64,000 nucleotides of DNA from Sandaracinaceae bacterium (GTDB lineage Bacteria; Myxococcota_A; Polyangia; Polyangiales; Sandaracinaceae). The position numbers were made by a program, and so were the translations under genes. This document shows, in pieces, positions 8,305 to 16,550 of the stretch. The notes beneath the pieces are model-generated. The model saw nothing but the letters and a program-made list of their open reading frames with translations. It searched no databases and was not told the origin of the DNA. The stretch covers positions 1 to 64,000 of the forward strand of contig JACKEC010000025.1 in NCBI GenBank assembly GCA_020633195.1. The letters are read 5' to 3'. Numbering within the stretch: the first letter of the stretch is position 1; every line of letters begins with the position of its first letter.

Positions 8305-10025
8305 GACCTGCTCTCTCCTCCCTGGATCGCGCCCCCTCGAGGGCGGCGGATCATGTCGGCGAGGTCGTTCCCCGCCGGAACCATCGGGTAGACGAAGTCC
8401 TCCGCCTGCACCCTGAAGTCGATCACCACGGTCCCCTCGCTCTGCCGCGCGAAGGCGACCGCGTCGGGGATCGCGTCCCGACGCTCGACCCGCCGGCCGG
8501 CGAGGCCGTGCGCCTCGGCGAGCTTGACGAAGTCGGGGCCCATCATCGGCGTCGCGACGTAGCGGCGCTCGTAGAAGAGCTCCTGCCACTGCCGGACCAT
8601 GCCGAGGAAGCCGTTGTTGATGATCGCGATGTTGACCTTCAAGCCCTCTTGTCGACACGTCGACAGCTCGGGGGCCGACATCTGGAAGCCGCCGTCGCCG
8701 ACCACGACCCAGATCTCGTCGTCCGGGCGGGCGAAGCGCGCGCCCATCGCGGCGGGCAGCGCGAAGCCCATCGTGCCGAGGCCGCCCGACGTGAGGAGGC
8801 TGCGCGGCCGGTCGTGCTTGTAGTACTGCGCCTCCCACATCTGGTGCTGGCCCACGTCGGAGACGACGAGCGCGTCCCCGCCCGTCAGCGCGTAGAGGTC
8901 CCCGATCACGTGGGCGCCGAGGAGCCGGCCCTCGTCCGGGATGCGCAAGACGTCGTGCGCCTCGGCGTCCGCGCGGAGCGCCCCGAGGGTGTCGTTCCAC
9001 GCCGCGCGCTTCGCCGGCGCGACCCGCGGCACGAGCCGCTCGAGCACCGCGCGGACGTCGCCCACGAGCGGCAGGTCCACGCGCACGTTCTTGTCGATCT
9101 CGGCCGGGTCGAGCTCGACGTGGATCTTCCGGGCGCCGCGCGCGTAGGTCGCGAGGTTCCCCGTCACGCGATCGTCGAAGCGCATCCCGAGCGCGACGAT
9201 GAGGTCGGCGCGCTGCACCGCCTCGTTCACCCACGCCTCGCCGTGCATCCCCATCATCCCGAGGTTGCGCGGGTGCGTCGCGGGGAAGCCGCCGAGGCCG
9301 AGCAGCGTGCACGCCACCGGAAGGTCCGCCCGCTCGACGAGCGCGGTGAGCGCCTCGCTCGCCTCGGCCTTGACGATGCCCTGCCCGCAGAAGAGGAGCG
9401 GGCGCTCGGCGCGGTCGATCATCGCCGCGGCGGCGTCGAGGTCGGCGTCGGTGAGCGGGCGCGCGGGCCGGCGGGCCTCGCGGCGCGGCCCCGGCTCGGT
9501 CCGCGGCGCGTGCCCGAGCTGCGCGTCCTTGGTGATGTCGACCACCACGGGGCCGGGTCGCCCGGAGCGCGCGACCTCGAAGGCCTCGCGGATCGTCGGC
9601 GCGATCTCCTCGGCCTTCGTGACGAGGTAGTTGTGCTTCGTGATCGGGAGCGTGACGCCCGTGATGTCGGTCTCCTGGAAGGCGTCCGAGCCGATCAGGC
9701 TCGAGGGCACCTGGCCGGTGATGCAGACGATCGGGGACGAGTCGAGCATCGCCGTCGCGATGCCGGTCACGAGGTTCGTCGCGCCGGGGCCCGAGGTCGC
9801 GATCGCGACGCCGACGCGGCCCGACGCGCGCGCGTAGCCGTCGGCCATGTGCGCGGCGTTCTGCTCGTGCCGGCACAGGACGTGGTGCGTGGAGTGACGC
9901 GAGAGCGCGTCGTAGGTCGGCATGATCGCGCCGCCCGGGTAGCCGAAGACGACGTCGACGCCCTCCTCGGTCAGCGTCGTCCAGATCGCGTCGGCGCCCG
10001 TCTCACCCTGGCCGTGGCCGCTCAT
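8301..10025 (-). CDS. ilvB: Acetolactate synthase, catalytic (large) subunit
   Basis: A 574-residue thiamine-diphosphate enzyme joining two pyruvates, or pyruvate with 2-oxobutyrate. Seen in order: the N-terminal ThDP pyrimidine domain with the catalytic Glu in CRHEQNAAHMADGYARASG, a central FAD/DHS-like domain, and the C-terminal pyrophosphate domain with the GDG...NN motif (GDGGFQMSAPEL to INNGFLG). ATG 10025 overlaps the ilvD stop by 4 nt. Length matches ALS large subunits (560-600). A TCAA-N6-TTGT palindrome lies at 8639-8652. Confidence 0.96.
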   Translation of the reverse strand: MSGHGQGETGADAIWTTLTEEGVDVVFGYPGGAIMPTYDALSRHSTHHVLCRHEQNAAHMADGYARASGRVGVAIATSGPGATNLVTGIATAMLDSSPIVCITGQVPSSLIGSDAFQETDITGVTLPITKHNYLVTKAEEIAPTIREAFEVARSGRPGPVVVDITKDAQLGHAPRTEPGPRREARRPARPLTDADLDAAAAMIDRAERPLLFCGQGIVKAEASEALTALVERADLPVACTLLGLGGFPATHPRNLGMMGMHGEAWVNEAVQRADLIVALGMRFDDRVTGNLATYARGARKIHVELDPAEIDKNVRVDLPLVGDVRAVLERLVPRVAPAKRAAWNDTLGALRADAEAHDVLRIPDEGRLLGAHVIGDLYALTGGDALVVSDVGQHQMWEAQYYKHDRPRSLLTSGGLGTMGFALPAAMGARFARPDDEIWVVVGDGGFQMSAPELSTCRQEGLKVNIAIINNGFLGMVRQWQELFYERRYVATPMMGPDFVKLAEAHGLAGRRVERRDAIPDAVAFARQSEGTVVIDFRVQAEDFVYPMVPAGNDLADMIRRPRGGAIQGGESRS

Positions 10026-11743
10026 GCTTCCTCCTGCCCGAAGGGGTCCCTCATCACGGCGCCCTGGCTCGCGCTGCCCACGAGGTGGGCGTACCGGCGG
10101 AGCCACGGGCTGTCGGTCGGCGGCGGGCGGCGGTGGAAGGCCGCCAGCCGCGCCGCGATCTCGTCCTCGTCGACGCAGAGCGTCAGCGTCTTTTGCTCGA
10201 GATCGATCGCGATCTCGTCGCCCTCGCGGACCGCGCCGATCGGCCCGCCGACGGCCGCCTCGGGGCTCACGTGCCCGATCGCCGCGCCGCGGGTCGCGCC
10301 GCTGAACCGCCCGTCGGTGATCAGCGCGACGCTGCCGCCGAGCCCCATCCCGGTCAGCGCGCTCGTCGGCTCGAGCATCTCCTGCATGCCCGGCCCGCCC
10401 GCGGGGCCCTCGTTGCGGATCACCACCACGTCGCCCGGCGCGATCGCCTTGGCGCGGATCGCCGCGACCGCCTGGTCGTGGCCCTCGAACACGCGGGCGG
10501 GGCCGCGGTGCTGCATCATCTCGGGCGCCACCGCGCCGACCTTCACCACCGCGCCCTCGGGGGCGAGGTTGCCGAACAGGATCGCGAGGCCACCACGCGG
10601 GGAGTGCGCGCTCGGGACCGGCCGGATCACCTCGCGGTCGCGGTTGGGGGAGCGCTCGAGGACCTCGGGGAGCGACGCCTCGCCGACCGTCGGCCGGTCG
10701 AGCGACAGGAGCCCCGGCACCGCGGTCAGCTCGCGCATCACTGCGGGCACCCCGCCGGCGCGGTGGAGGTCCTCCATGTGCCACTTGCCGGACGGGCTGA
10801 TCTTGCACAGGTGGGGCGCGCGCGTGCTGATCTCGTCGACGCGCTCGATGGGGTAGTCGAGCCCGGCCTCGCGAGCGATCGCGAGGAGGTGCAAGACGGT
10901 GTTCGTGCTCCCGCCGAGCGCGAGGTCGACGGCGAAGGCGTCGTCGAAGGCCTCCATCGTGAGGATCTGGCGCGCGGTGAGGTCGCGCTCGATGAGCTCG
11001 CCGACGCGCGCGGCGGTGGCCCGCGCGAGCGCGTCGCGCGCGTCGGTGTTCGCCAGCGTCGTCCCGCCGAACGGCAGCGACAGCCCGAGCACCTCCGAGA
11101 GGCAGTTCATGCTGTTCGCGGTGAACAGCCCGCTGCAGCTCCCGCACGACGGGCACGCGTTGCGCTCGAGGGTGTCGAGCTGCGGCAGCCCGATCTTCCC
11201 CGAGTCGTACGCGCCGACGCCTTCGAACACGCTCGCGAGGTCGATGGCGGTGCCGTCGGGGAGGCGCCCCGCGGGCATCGGGCCGCCGGCGACGAAGATG
11301 GCGGGCACGTCGAGGCGCGCCGCCGCCATCAGCATGCCGGGCACGATCTTGTCGCAGCTCGCGATGCACACCATCGCGTCGAAGCAGTGCGCGCGGACCA
11401 TCGTCTCGACCGAGTCGGCGATGAGCTCGCGGCTCGGGAGCGAGTAGCGCATCCCCGTGTGCCCCATCGCGATGCCGTCGTCGACGCCGATGGTGTGCAG
11501 CTCGAAGGGGACCATCCCCTCGGCGCGGAGCGCCTCCTTCACGAGGCCGCCGAGCCGCGCGAGGTGCGCGTGGCCCGGGACGATGTCGACGTGCGAGTTC
11601 ACCACCGCCACGAAGGGCCGGTCCATGTCCGCGTCCGTCACGCCCGTGGCGCGCAGGAGCGAGCGGTGGGGGGCGCGCGCGGTCCCCTGCTTGATGCGGG
11701 AGGAGCGCGGGGAGGCGATTCGCTTGGGGGGTTGGTCTGTCAC
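10022..11743 (-). CDS. ilvD: Dihydroxy-acid dehydratase
   Basis: A 573-residue Fe-S enzyme dehydrating dihydroxyisovalerate and dihydroxymethylvalerate. Signatures are NSHVDIVPGHAHL, ASCDKIVPGMLMAAARLDVP (cluster Cys) and NACPSCGSCSGLFTANSMNC. GTG 11743 is chosen: an AGG lies 8-10 nt upstream and the protein then begins like its family. An upstream in-frame ATG at 11815 with a purine-rich leader would add 24 residues, but it sits inside the attenuator hairpin. First structural gene of the operon, expressed only if transcription reads through the terminator at 11783-11812. Confidence 0.95.
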   Translation of the reverse strand: MTDQPPKRIASPRSSRIKQGTARAPHRSLLRATGVTDADMDRPFVAVVNSHVDIVPGHAHLARLGGLVKEALRAEGMVPFELHTIGVDDGIAMGHTGMRYSLPSRELIADSVETMVRAHCFDAMVCIASCDKIVPGMLMAAARLDVPAIFVAGGPMPAGRLPDGTAIDLASVFEGVGAYDSGKIGLPQLDTLERNACPSCGSCSGLFTANSMNCLSEVLGLSLPFGGTTLANTDARDALARATAARVGELIERDLTARQILTMEAFDDAFAVDLALGGSTNTVLHLLAIAREAGLDYPIERVDEISTRAPHLCKISPSGKWHMEDLHRAGGVPAVMRELTAVPGLLSLDRPTVGEASLPEVLERSPNRDREVIRPVPSAHSPRGGLAILFGNLAPEGAVVKVGAVAPEMMQHRGPARVFEGHDQAVAAIRAKAIAPGDVVVIRNEGPAGGPGMQEMLEPTSALTGMGLGGSVALITDGRFSGATRGAAIGHVSPEAAVGGPIGAVREGDEIAIDLEQKTLTLCVDEDEIAARLAAFHRRPPPTDSPWLRRYAHLVGSASQGAVMRDPFGQEEA

Positions 11744-11782
11744 GAAAGGGACCTCGTCGGGGGTGGGGCCAGAAACGACGAA

Positions 11783-11812
11783 GCCCCCGCTGCCTCGGTG
11801 GGCGGCGGGGGC
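11783..11812 (-). terminator. Attenuator terminator hairpin of the ilv-leu operon
   Basis: In the transcript, GCCCCCGC (from 11812) pairs perfectly with GCGGGGGC (ending 11783). Three inner GCC/GGC pairs add to the stem, and the U-containing run UUCGUCGUUUCU follows. It lies between the leader-peptide stop and ilvD, where a Rho-independent attenuator is expected. The U tract is imperfect, as usual in GC-rich genomes, so termination efficiency is uncertain. Confidence 0.8.
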
Positions 11813-11870
11813 CATCTCTCTCTCTTCGTTGGTGTCCGTGGGGGACTAGAAGAGGGGTGGCCCGCCGCCC
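11800..11870 (-). promoter_or_regulatory. Antiterminator pairing competing with the ilv attenuator
   Basis: The leader RNA segment GGGCGGCGGG (11870-11861), which encodes the Gly-Gly-Gly after the Leu/Val/Ile run, is exactly complementary over 10 nt to CCCGCCGCCC (11809-11800), which forms the 5' arm of the terminator. A ribosome stalled on the upstream Leu/Val/Ile codons would leave this segment free to pair and block the terminator. A ribosome reaching the UAG would cover it. The pairing is seen in the sequence; its use is inferred. Confidence 0.78.
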
Positions 11871-11971
11871 GTAATGAGGACGAGGCCGAGGAGTACGACT
11901 ACGAGTAGAACGACGAGCTCGAGCGCGGCGGCGGTGCGGGGGGCCGGGAGGTGGCTCGTGAGCTGCGTCAC
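11846..11971 (-). CDS. ilvL: Branched-chain amino acid leader peptide
   Basis: A 41-residue peptide starting at GTG 11971 and ending at TAG 11846, about 100 nt before ilvD. Its core is ELVVLLVVVLLGLVLI: 15 of 16 positions after the Glu are Leu, Val or Ile apart from one Gly. It uses several codons uncommon here (CTA, GTA, GTT, ATT). This is the hallmark of an attenuation control peptide like E. coli IlvL/IvbL. No Shine-Dalgarno precedes the GTG. A TTGACA box with 17-nt spacing to a weak -10 would put the transcript start about at the GTG, so it may be leaderless. An in-frame TTG further upstream (12007) is a less likely start. Confidence 0.8.
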   Translation of the reverse strand: MTQLTSHLPAPRTAAALELVVLLVVVLLGLVLITGGGPPLF

Positions 11972-12001
11972 GGGAAGGAGACTGAGCGTGGTGACGCGCC
12001 G

Positions 12002-12041
12002 TGTCAAACATTTTTGACGCTTCTCGCGAAACGCCTGTAAT
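12002..12041. promoter_or_regulatory. Divergent promoter region between the ilv leader and pheA
   Basis: For pheA (+): TTGACG 12014-12019, 16-nt spacer, TGTAAT 12036-12041. For the ilv leader (-): TTGACA 12007-12002, then 17 nt to a weak CAGTCT at 11984-11979. The two -35 boxes form an inverted repeat, GTCAAA-N4-TTTGAC (12003-12018), so the two polymerases cannot both bind at once. This AT-rich pocket contrasts with the surrounding sequence. The same bases also fit the dispersed CAA-N6-TTG motif. Confidence 0.6.
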
Positions 12042-12117
12042 TCCGTGTGCTCGGTCGGCTGGACAACGCGGCGCGTCAGCGCAAGGGTGAGCAACCGCAC
12101 GATCTCGGAGGTTCAGG

Positions 12118-13218
12118 ATGACGCAACGCAGCGCGAAGGATCCCCTCGACCTGTCCCAGGTTCGGGAGCGGATCGACGCGGTCGATGGCCGGCTGCTCGA
12201 GCTCCTCTCGGAGCGCGCGGACCTCGTCGCGGAGGTCGCCGAGGCCAAGCGCGCGCGGGGGCTCACGACCGTCGACCCGGAGCGCGAGAACATGCTGCTC
12301 CAGCGCGTGCTCGAGCGCGGCGCGGGCCGGTTCCCGCGGGAGGCGATCGTCGCCGTGTTCCGCGCGATCATGAGCGCGTCGGTGTCGCTGCAGTCGTCGG
12401 TCTCCGTCGCCTACCTCGGCCCCGCGGGGACGTTCTCGCACCTCGCGGCGCGGACGCTCTTCGGCTACGCGCCCCGCTACCTCGAGACCGTCACGATCGA
12501 CGGCGTCTTCGACGCGGTGCGCGCCGGCAACGCCGACTACGGCGTGGTCCCGTTCGAGAACTCGACCGAGGGATCGGTCGCGGGCGTCATCGAGGGGCTC
12601 CTCGCGGGCGGCGTGGTCATTCGGCGCGAGGTCGTCCTGCCGATCGAGCACTGCCTGATGGGGCTCGCCGAGTCCGTCTCCGAGATCGAGCGCGTCTACT
12701 CGCACCCGCAGGGGTTGGCCCAGTGCCGCGACTGGCTCCACCGCAACGTGCCGCGAGCGCAGCTCGTGCACACGCCCTCGACCGCCGCGGCCGCGCGCGA
12801 GGTCCGGCGCGACGTGGCCGGCGCCGCGGTCGGCAGCGAGGTCGCGAGCGAGATCCACGGCCTGAAGGTGCTCGCCGAGCGGATCCAGGATCAGGCCGAG
12901 AACGAGACCCGCTTCGTGATGATCGCGCGCGAGGGCGCCAAGCCGACCGGCGACGACAAGACGACGCTGGTGTTCGCGATCTCCGACGACAAGAGCCGCG
13001 GGAGCCTGCGGCGCACCCTGGCGCTCATCGACGAGGCGGGCGTGAACATGACCCGCATCGAGTCGCGGCCGCGCCGCGGCGACGCCTGGCGCTACCTCTT
13101 CGTCGTCGACGTCGAGGGCCACCGCGACGAGCCCCGCGTCGCGGACGCGATCGCGAGGCTCGACGGGGCTTGTGATCTGGTGACGGTGCTGGGCAGCTAC
13201 CCGCGCTACCCGCGCTGA
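12118..13218 (+). CDS. pheA: Bifunctional chorismate mutase / prephenate dehydratase
   Basis: A 366-residue P-protein taking chorismate through prephenate to phenylpyruvate. The AroQ chorismate mutase domain (about residues 10-95) has VRERIDAVDGRLLELLSERA. The prephenate dehydratase domain (about 100-275) begins VAYLGPAGTFSH and contains VPFENSTEGSV, the TRF-type catalytic segment being NETRFVMIAR. A C-terminal ACT domain holds ESRP, the Phe-binding motif. Order and length match E. coli PheA (386). It is transcribed away from the branched-chain operon from a shared intergenic region, and its last 13 nt overlap the convergent EGF-protein gene. Confidence 0.95.
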   Translation: MTQRSAKDPLDLSQVRERIDAVDGRLLELLSERADLVAEVAEAKRARGLTTVDPERENMLLQRVLERGAGRFPREAIVAVFRAIMSASVSLQSSVSVAYLGPAGTFSHLAARTLFGYAPRYLETVTIDGVFDAVRAGNADYGVVPFENSTEGSVAGVIEGLLAGGVVIRREVVLPIEHCLMGLAESVSEIERVYSHPQGLAQCRDWLHRNVPRAQLVHTPSTAAAAREVRRDVAGAAVGSEVASEIHGLKVLAERIQDQAENETRFVMIAREGAKPTGDDKTTLVFAISDDKSRGSLRRTLALIDEAGVNMTRIESRPRRGDAWRYLFVVDVEGHRDEPRVADAIARLDGACDLVTVLGSYPRYPR

Positions 13219-15698
13219 CGCCGCCACACGAACAGGGCGCCGAGCGCGAGCATCACGAGGGCCCACGGCGCGCTCGAGCCCGGCGTCGCGCGGCAGCTGC
13301 AGCCGCCATCCATCGGCGGCTCCATGCCCGTCCCCGCGTCGCCCGCCATCGGGCAGTCGGGGTTGCAGGCGCGGAAGTTCATCGTCTCCGGCGCGATGCC
13401 GCCCGGGTCGCACAGCTCGCCGGTGTCGACGACGCCGTCGCCGCAGTACGCCTCGTGGCAGGTGGTGCGGCAGCCGTCGACGGTGGTGTCGTCGTTGCCG
13501 TCGCCCTCGTCGCACTCCTCGCCGGTGTCGACGAGCCCGTCGCCGCAGCTCGGGAGGGTGCAGTCGGTGCGGCACGCGTCGGGCGCGTCGGCGTTGGCGT
13601 CGCCGTCGTCGCAGTCCTCGCTCGGGTCGACGAAGCCGTCGCCGCACGTCTCGGTGCAGACGCTCGCCTCGCCGGTCGGCTCGTAGCAAGCCCAGCCGCG
13701 CTCGGTGCGACAGAAGTCGTCGCAGCCGTCGCCCGGGGTGGTGCCGCCGTCGTCGCAGGTCTCGCCGGGGCCGACCCGACCGTCGCCGCACGCGATCACG
13801 CACTCACCCATGTCGTCGCGCACGTAGCCGGCCATGCACACGCACGTCGGCGCCATCCCGATCTGGTTCACGCAGCGCTCGGTGGGGCCGCAGTCGTCCG
13901 TGCTCTCCGCGCACTCGTCGATGTCCGTGCACTCGAAGCCGGAGCCCCGGTAGCCCGTCGCGCAGGTGCACCTGTAGCTGCCGTTCGTGTTCTCGCAGCG
14001 CGCCGCCGGGTCGCAGCCGTGCGTCCCGGTCATGCACTCGTCGACGTCGTTGCAGGTGAAGCCGTCGCCCTCGTAGCCGGTGTCGCAGGCGCAGCGCCAG
14101 CTCCCCGGGAGGTTCTCGCAGGTCGACGCGCTCGAGCACCGGCTCGTGATCGTCGGGTCGTCGCACTCGTTGATGTCGTCGCACACGAGCCCGTCGCCGA
14201 CCCAGCCGTCACCGCACGCGCAGGTCCAGCGACCCGCCGTGTTGGTGCAGATGGCGTCCGGATCGCAGTCGCTCGATCCCTCGGCGCACTCGTCGATGTC
14301 GGAGCAGCCGGTCGCGAGGCCGCCCCGGTAGCCCATGTTGCACACGCACTCGTAGGACCCGGGGCGGTTGGTGCAGACGGAGTTGAGGTCGCACGCGCCC
14401 GCGAGGACCACGTCCATGCACTCGTCGATGTCCACGCAGCCGGCGCCGGATCGCTCGAAGCCGGTCGGGCAGTCACAGGTGAAGCCGCCGCCCGTGTTGT
14501 TGCAGATCGAGCCCGGCCCGCAGTCGTCGAGGCCCATCGCGCATTCGTCGATGTCCCGGCAGCCGCCCGCGCCGTGTCCGCCGCCGAGGTAGCCGGTCGG
14601 GCAGGTGCAGATCCAGTCGCCCGACCGCATGCTCGGGTCGATGCAGGCCGCGACGGGGTCGCAGTCGTCGAGGCTCGCCGTGCACTCGTCCGCGAGGACG
14701 CACGTGGAGCCGTTGAACTCGTAGCCCGTCTGGCACTCGCACGTGAAGCCCGGCGAGCTCCACGAGGTCAGCGGGGTCTCGATGCAGCCGAAGCCATCAC
14801 CGCCGCTCGTCGCGAACGATCCGCAGGGCCGACCCGCGCACTCGTCGATGTTCGTGCAGCCCGTCCCGGGCGACGCGCGGCCGTCGCCCGCGTAGCCCGC
14901 GTTGGGGCACTCGCAGGTGTAGACCGCCGACGTCCCGGGGGTGTCGATGCAGTTCGCCGTCGACGCGCAGTCGTCGGTGCCCGCGTCGCACTCGTTCACG
15001 AGGACGCAGCCGCTGCCGGTGTCCGCGAAGCCCGCGGGGCACCCGCACTCGTAGCCCGGCGCGGACCAGCTCGCGCCGAGGGGCGTGGCGATGCAGGTGC
15101 CGGGCGCGCACGGGTTGCCGGCGCACTCGTCGATGTCGAGGCAGTTGTTGGTCCAGTCGGTGTCGCTGTTCGTGACCGCGGGCGAGGTGCCCGGGAGGCA
15201 GCGGTACGCGAGCGTGTAGCTCCCGCGCTCGCCCGGGGGGGTGCCGACGGGGCTCGTGATGCCGGCGTAGGTCGCCTGGATCTGCACGTACGTGGTCCCG
15301 CACGTGACCCACGTCCCCGGGAGAGTGGCGGCCGCGAGCATGTCGCAGCCCACGCCCTGAGCGCCCTGCGGCATGCCCGCGGAGCGAGTCGCCTGGAGCT
15401 CGGCCGAGTTGATCGTGCCGTCACCGTCGGTGTCGGCGGAGCCCATCGCGGCGGTGTAGCCGCTGGCGCTGAGGCGGAAGGTCCGCCCGAACGGGTTCAG
15501 GCAAGGCCAGCGAGGGTGGACCGTGCTCCCCATCGGGCTGCAGGAGCCGCCGCCGAGCGGATGGACGTGGCAGTCGATGCACTCGTAGGGGGAGGCGTAG
15601 GGATAGCTGAGATCCCAAAAGGTCGGCTCCGCCGCGGCCGGGACCGTCAGCAAAGTAAAGAACAGGCCGAGGATGAACCCCAGGTGCGTAGCGCGCAT
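13206..15698 (-). CDS. Secreted EGF-repeat / Cys-rich protein with MYXO-CTERM anchor
   Basis: An 830-residue exported protein. ATG 15698 follows GGAAGGGG and gives a Sec signal peptide (RATHLGFILGLFFTLL, cut after AAA). An N-terminal temptin-like segment contains CIDCH, a CxxCH of the haem-binding form, NPFGRTF and an EF-hand-like DTDGDGTINSAEL. About ten EGF-like modules follow (IDECA...C pattern, roughly residues 170-640). Four Myxococcus Cys-rich repeats of the CGDG...CDDG type come next (about 640-780). The tail, CSCRATPGSSAPWALVM...WRRQRG, has the Cys, hydrophobic span and Arg cluster of MYXO-CTERM. It is probably anchored at the cell surface. Function unknown; adhesion or matrix roles are inferred. 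Confidence 0.82.
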   Translation of the reverse strand: MRATHLGFILGLFFTLLTVPAAAEPTFWDLSYPYASPYECIDCHVHPLGGGSCSPMGSTVHPRWPCLNPFGRTFRLSASGYTAAMGSADTDGDGTINSAELQATRSAGMPQGAQGVGCDMLAAATLPGTWVTCGTTYVQIQATYAGITSPVGTPPGERGSYTLAYRCLPGTSPAVTNSDTDWTNNCLDIDECAGNPCAPGTCIATPLGASWSAPGYECGCPAGFADTGSGCVLVNECDAGTDDCASTANCIDTPGTSAVYTCECPNAGYAGDGRASPGTGCTNIDECAGRPCGSFATSGGDGFGCIETPLTSWSSPGFTCECQTGYEFNGSTCVLADECTASLDDCDPVAACIDPSMRSGDWICTCPTGYLGGGHGAGGCRDIDECAMGLDDCGPGSICNNTGGGFTCDCPTGFERSGAGCVDIDECMDVVLAGACDLNSVCTNRPGSYECVCNMGYRGGLATGCSDIDECAEGSSDCDPDAICTNTAGRWTCACGDGWVGDGLVCDDINECDDPTITSRCSSASTCENLPGSWRCACDTGYEGDGFTCNDVDECMTGTHGCDPAARCENTNGSYRCTCATGYRGSGFECTDIDECAESTDDCGPTERCVNQIGMAPTCVCMAGYVRDDMGECVIACGDGRVGPGETCDDGGTTPGDGCDDFCRTERGWACYEPTGEASVCTETCGDGFVDPSEDCDDGDANADAPDACRTDCTLPSCGDGLVDTGEECDEGDGNDDTTVDGCRTTCHEAYCGDGVVDTGELCDPGGIAPETMNFRACNPDCPMAGDAGTGMEPPMDGGCSCRATPGSSAPWALVMLALGALFVWRRQRG

Positions 15699-15773
15699 CG
15701 TGCCGGACCCCTTCCAGAGGCTGACGGTACACCGTGCCGCGCCCGCTTGCATCGGATCTGGGGCAGGAGCCCT

Positions 15774-16550
15774 TCAGCGCCGGGGAGGCCGCCAGCGCAG
15801 GCCGACGGCTCGCTTCGGCGGCAAGAAGATCAGGTAGTGGGTGAGGCGCTGCACGAGGACGCTGTGCGGCGCGGCACCGGGCTCGACGAGGCCGAGGCGC
15901 TCGTAGTGCTCGAAGCGGGCGGTCGACGCCTCGGCCCGCTCCATCTCGAGCGGCGCGTGCCAGATCGAGTAGGTCGCGGGCGTCCGGCCGCGGCGGTACA
16001 GGTAGCCCACGGTCGGCGCCGTCAGGACCTCGTGGGTCTGCGCGGCGTCGGCGAAGCCGTCGAGCCGGCCGACGGGCGCGCCGGTGCCTCGCAGCGACAG
16101 CGCCTCGGCCCCGAGCGCGCCTTCGGCCTTCCACTCGAGCCGCTCCAGCCCGGCCTCGCCCCAGCTCGCCTCCTGTCGGCCGGACGTCCGGGCCCAGGGC
16201 AGCCCCCACACGTGGCGCGGGATGAACACCCACGGCGTGCCGAGGCTCGTCGCGAAGAACCACGCCGCGCGCTCGTCGCCGCGGCGCACGTACGCGCGGT
16301 AGTTCGTCTGGAGGCAGGTCAGCTTCACGAACGGCGCGAAGCGGACGAAGAAGTCGGTGTTGGTGAAGCTCACCGCGCTGACGAACGCCCGCTCGCGCCC
16401 GTCGTCGAGGGTGAACACGTCGGGCTCGAGGCCCTCGGGCAGGCGCGCGGCGAGGCTGTTCGGATCGACGTCCCACGTCGTGATGACGAAGCTCGCGAGG
16501 TGCGACGACACGTCGCCGAGCCCCTGCCGGGGCATCGCGAGCGCGGTCAC
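15774..16550 (-). CDS. DUF2071 (YqjF-like) family protein
   Basis: A 258-residue soluble protein. Segments such as WDVDPNSLAARLPEGLEPDVF near residue 30 and TCLQTNYRAYVRRGDERAAWFF resemble DUF2071/YqjF proteins, which have an acetoacetate-decarboxylase-like fold and no settled function. GTG 16550 is chosen because it overlaps the upstream stop by 4 nt; an in-frame ATG five codons later (MPRQGLGD) is possible. It forms a two-gene unit with the preceding 361-residue gene, suggesting a joint role that cannot be named. Confidence 0.62.
   Translation of the reverse strand: MTALAMPRQGLGDVSSHLASFVITTWDVDPNSLAARLPEGLEPDVFTLDDGRERAFVSAVSFTNTDFFVRFAPFVKLTCLQTNYRAYVRRGDERAAWFFATSLGTPWVFIPRHVWGLPWARTSGRQEASWGEAGLERLEWKAEGALGAEALSLRGTGAPVGRLDGFADAAQTHEVLTAPTVGYLYRRGRTPATYSIWHAPLEMERAEASTARFEHYERLGLVEPGAAPHSVLVQRLTHYLIFLPPKRAVGLRWRPPRR

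Noticed and set aside
11743..11815. Upstream ATG of ilvD at 11815 with a purine-rich leader, adding 24 residues
   Set aside because: It lies inside the attenuator hairpin and the extra residues do not resemble the IlvD N-terminus. GTG 11743 fits better.
14030..15424. Repeated DNA in the EGF protein gene considered as a CRISPR or satellite array
   Set aside because: The repeats are degenerate, codon-periodic and explained by EGF modules; there are no fixed repeats or spacers.
15600..15640. CxxCH in the EGF protein as evidence for a c-type cytochrome
   Set aside because: Only one such motif, in a protein with dozens of Cys; haem binding is left open, not called.
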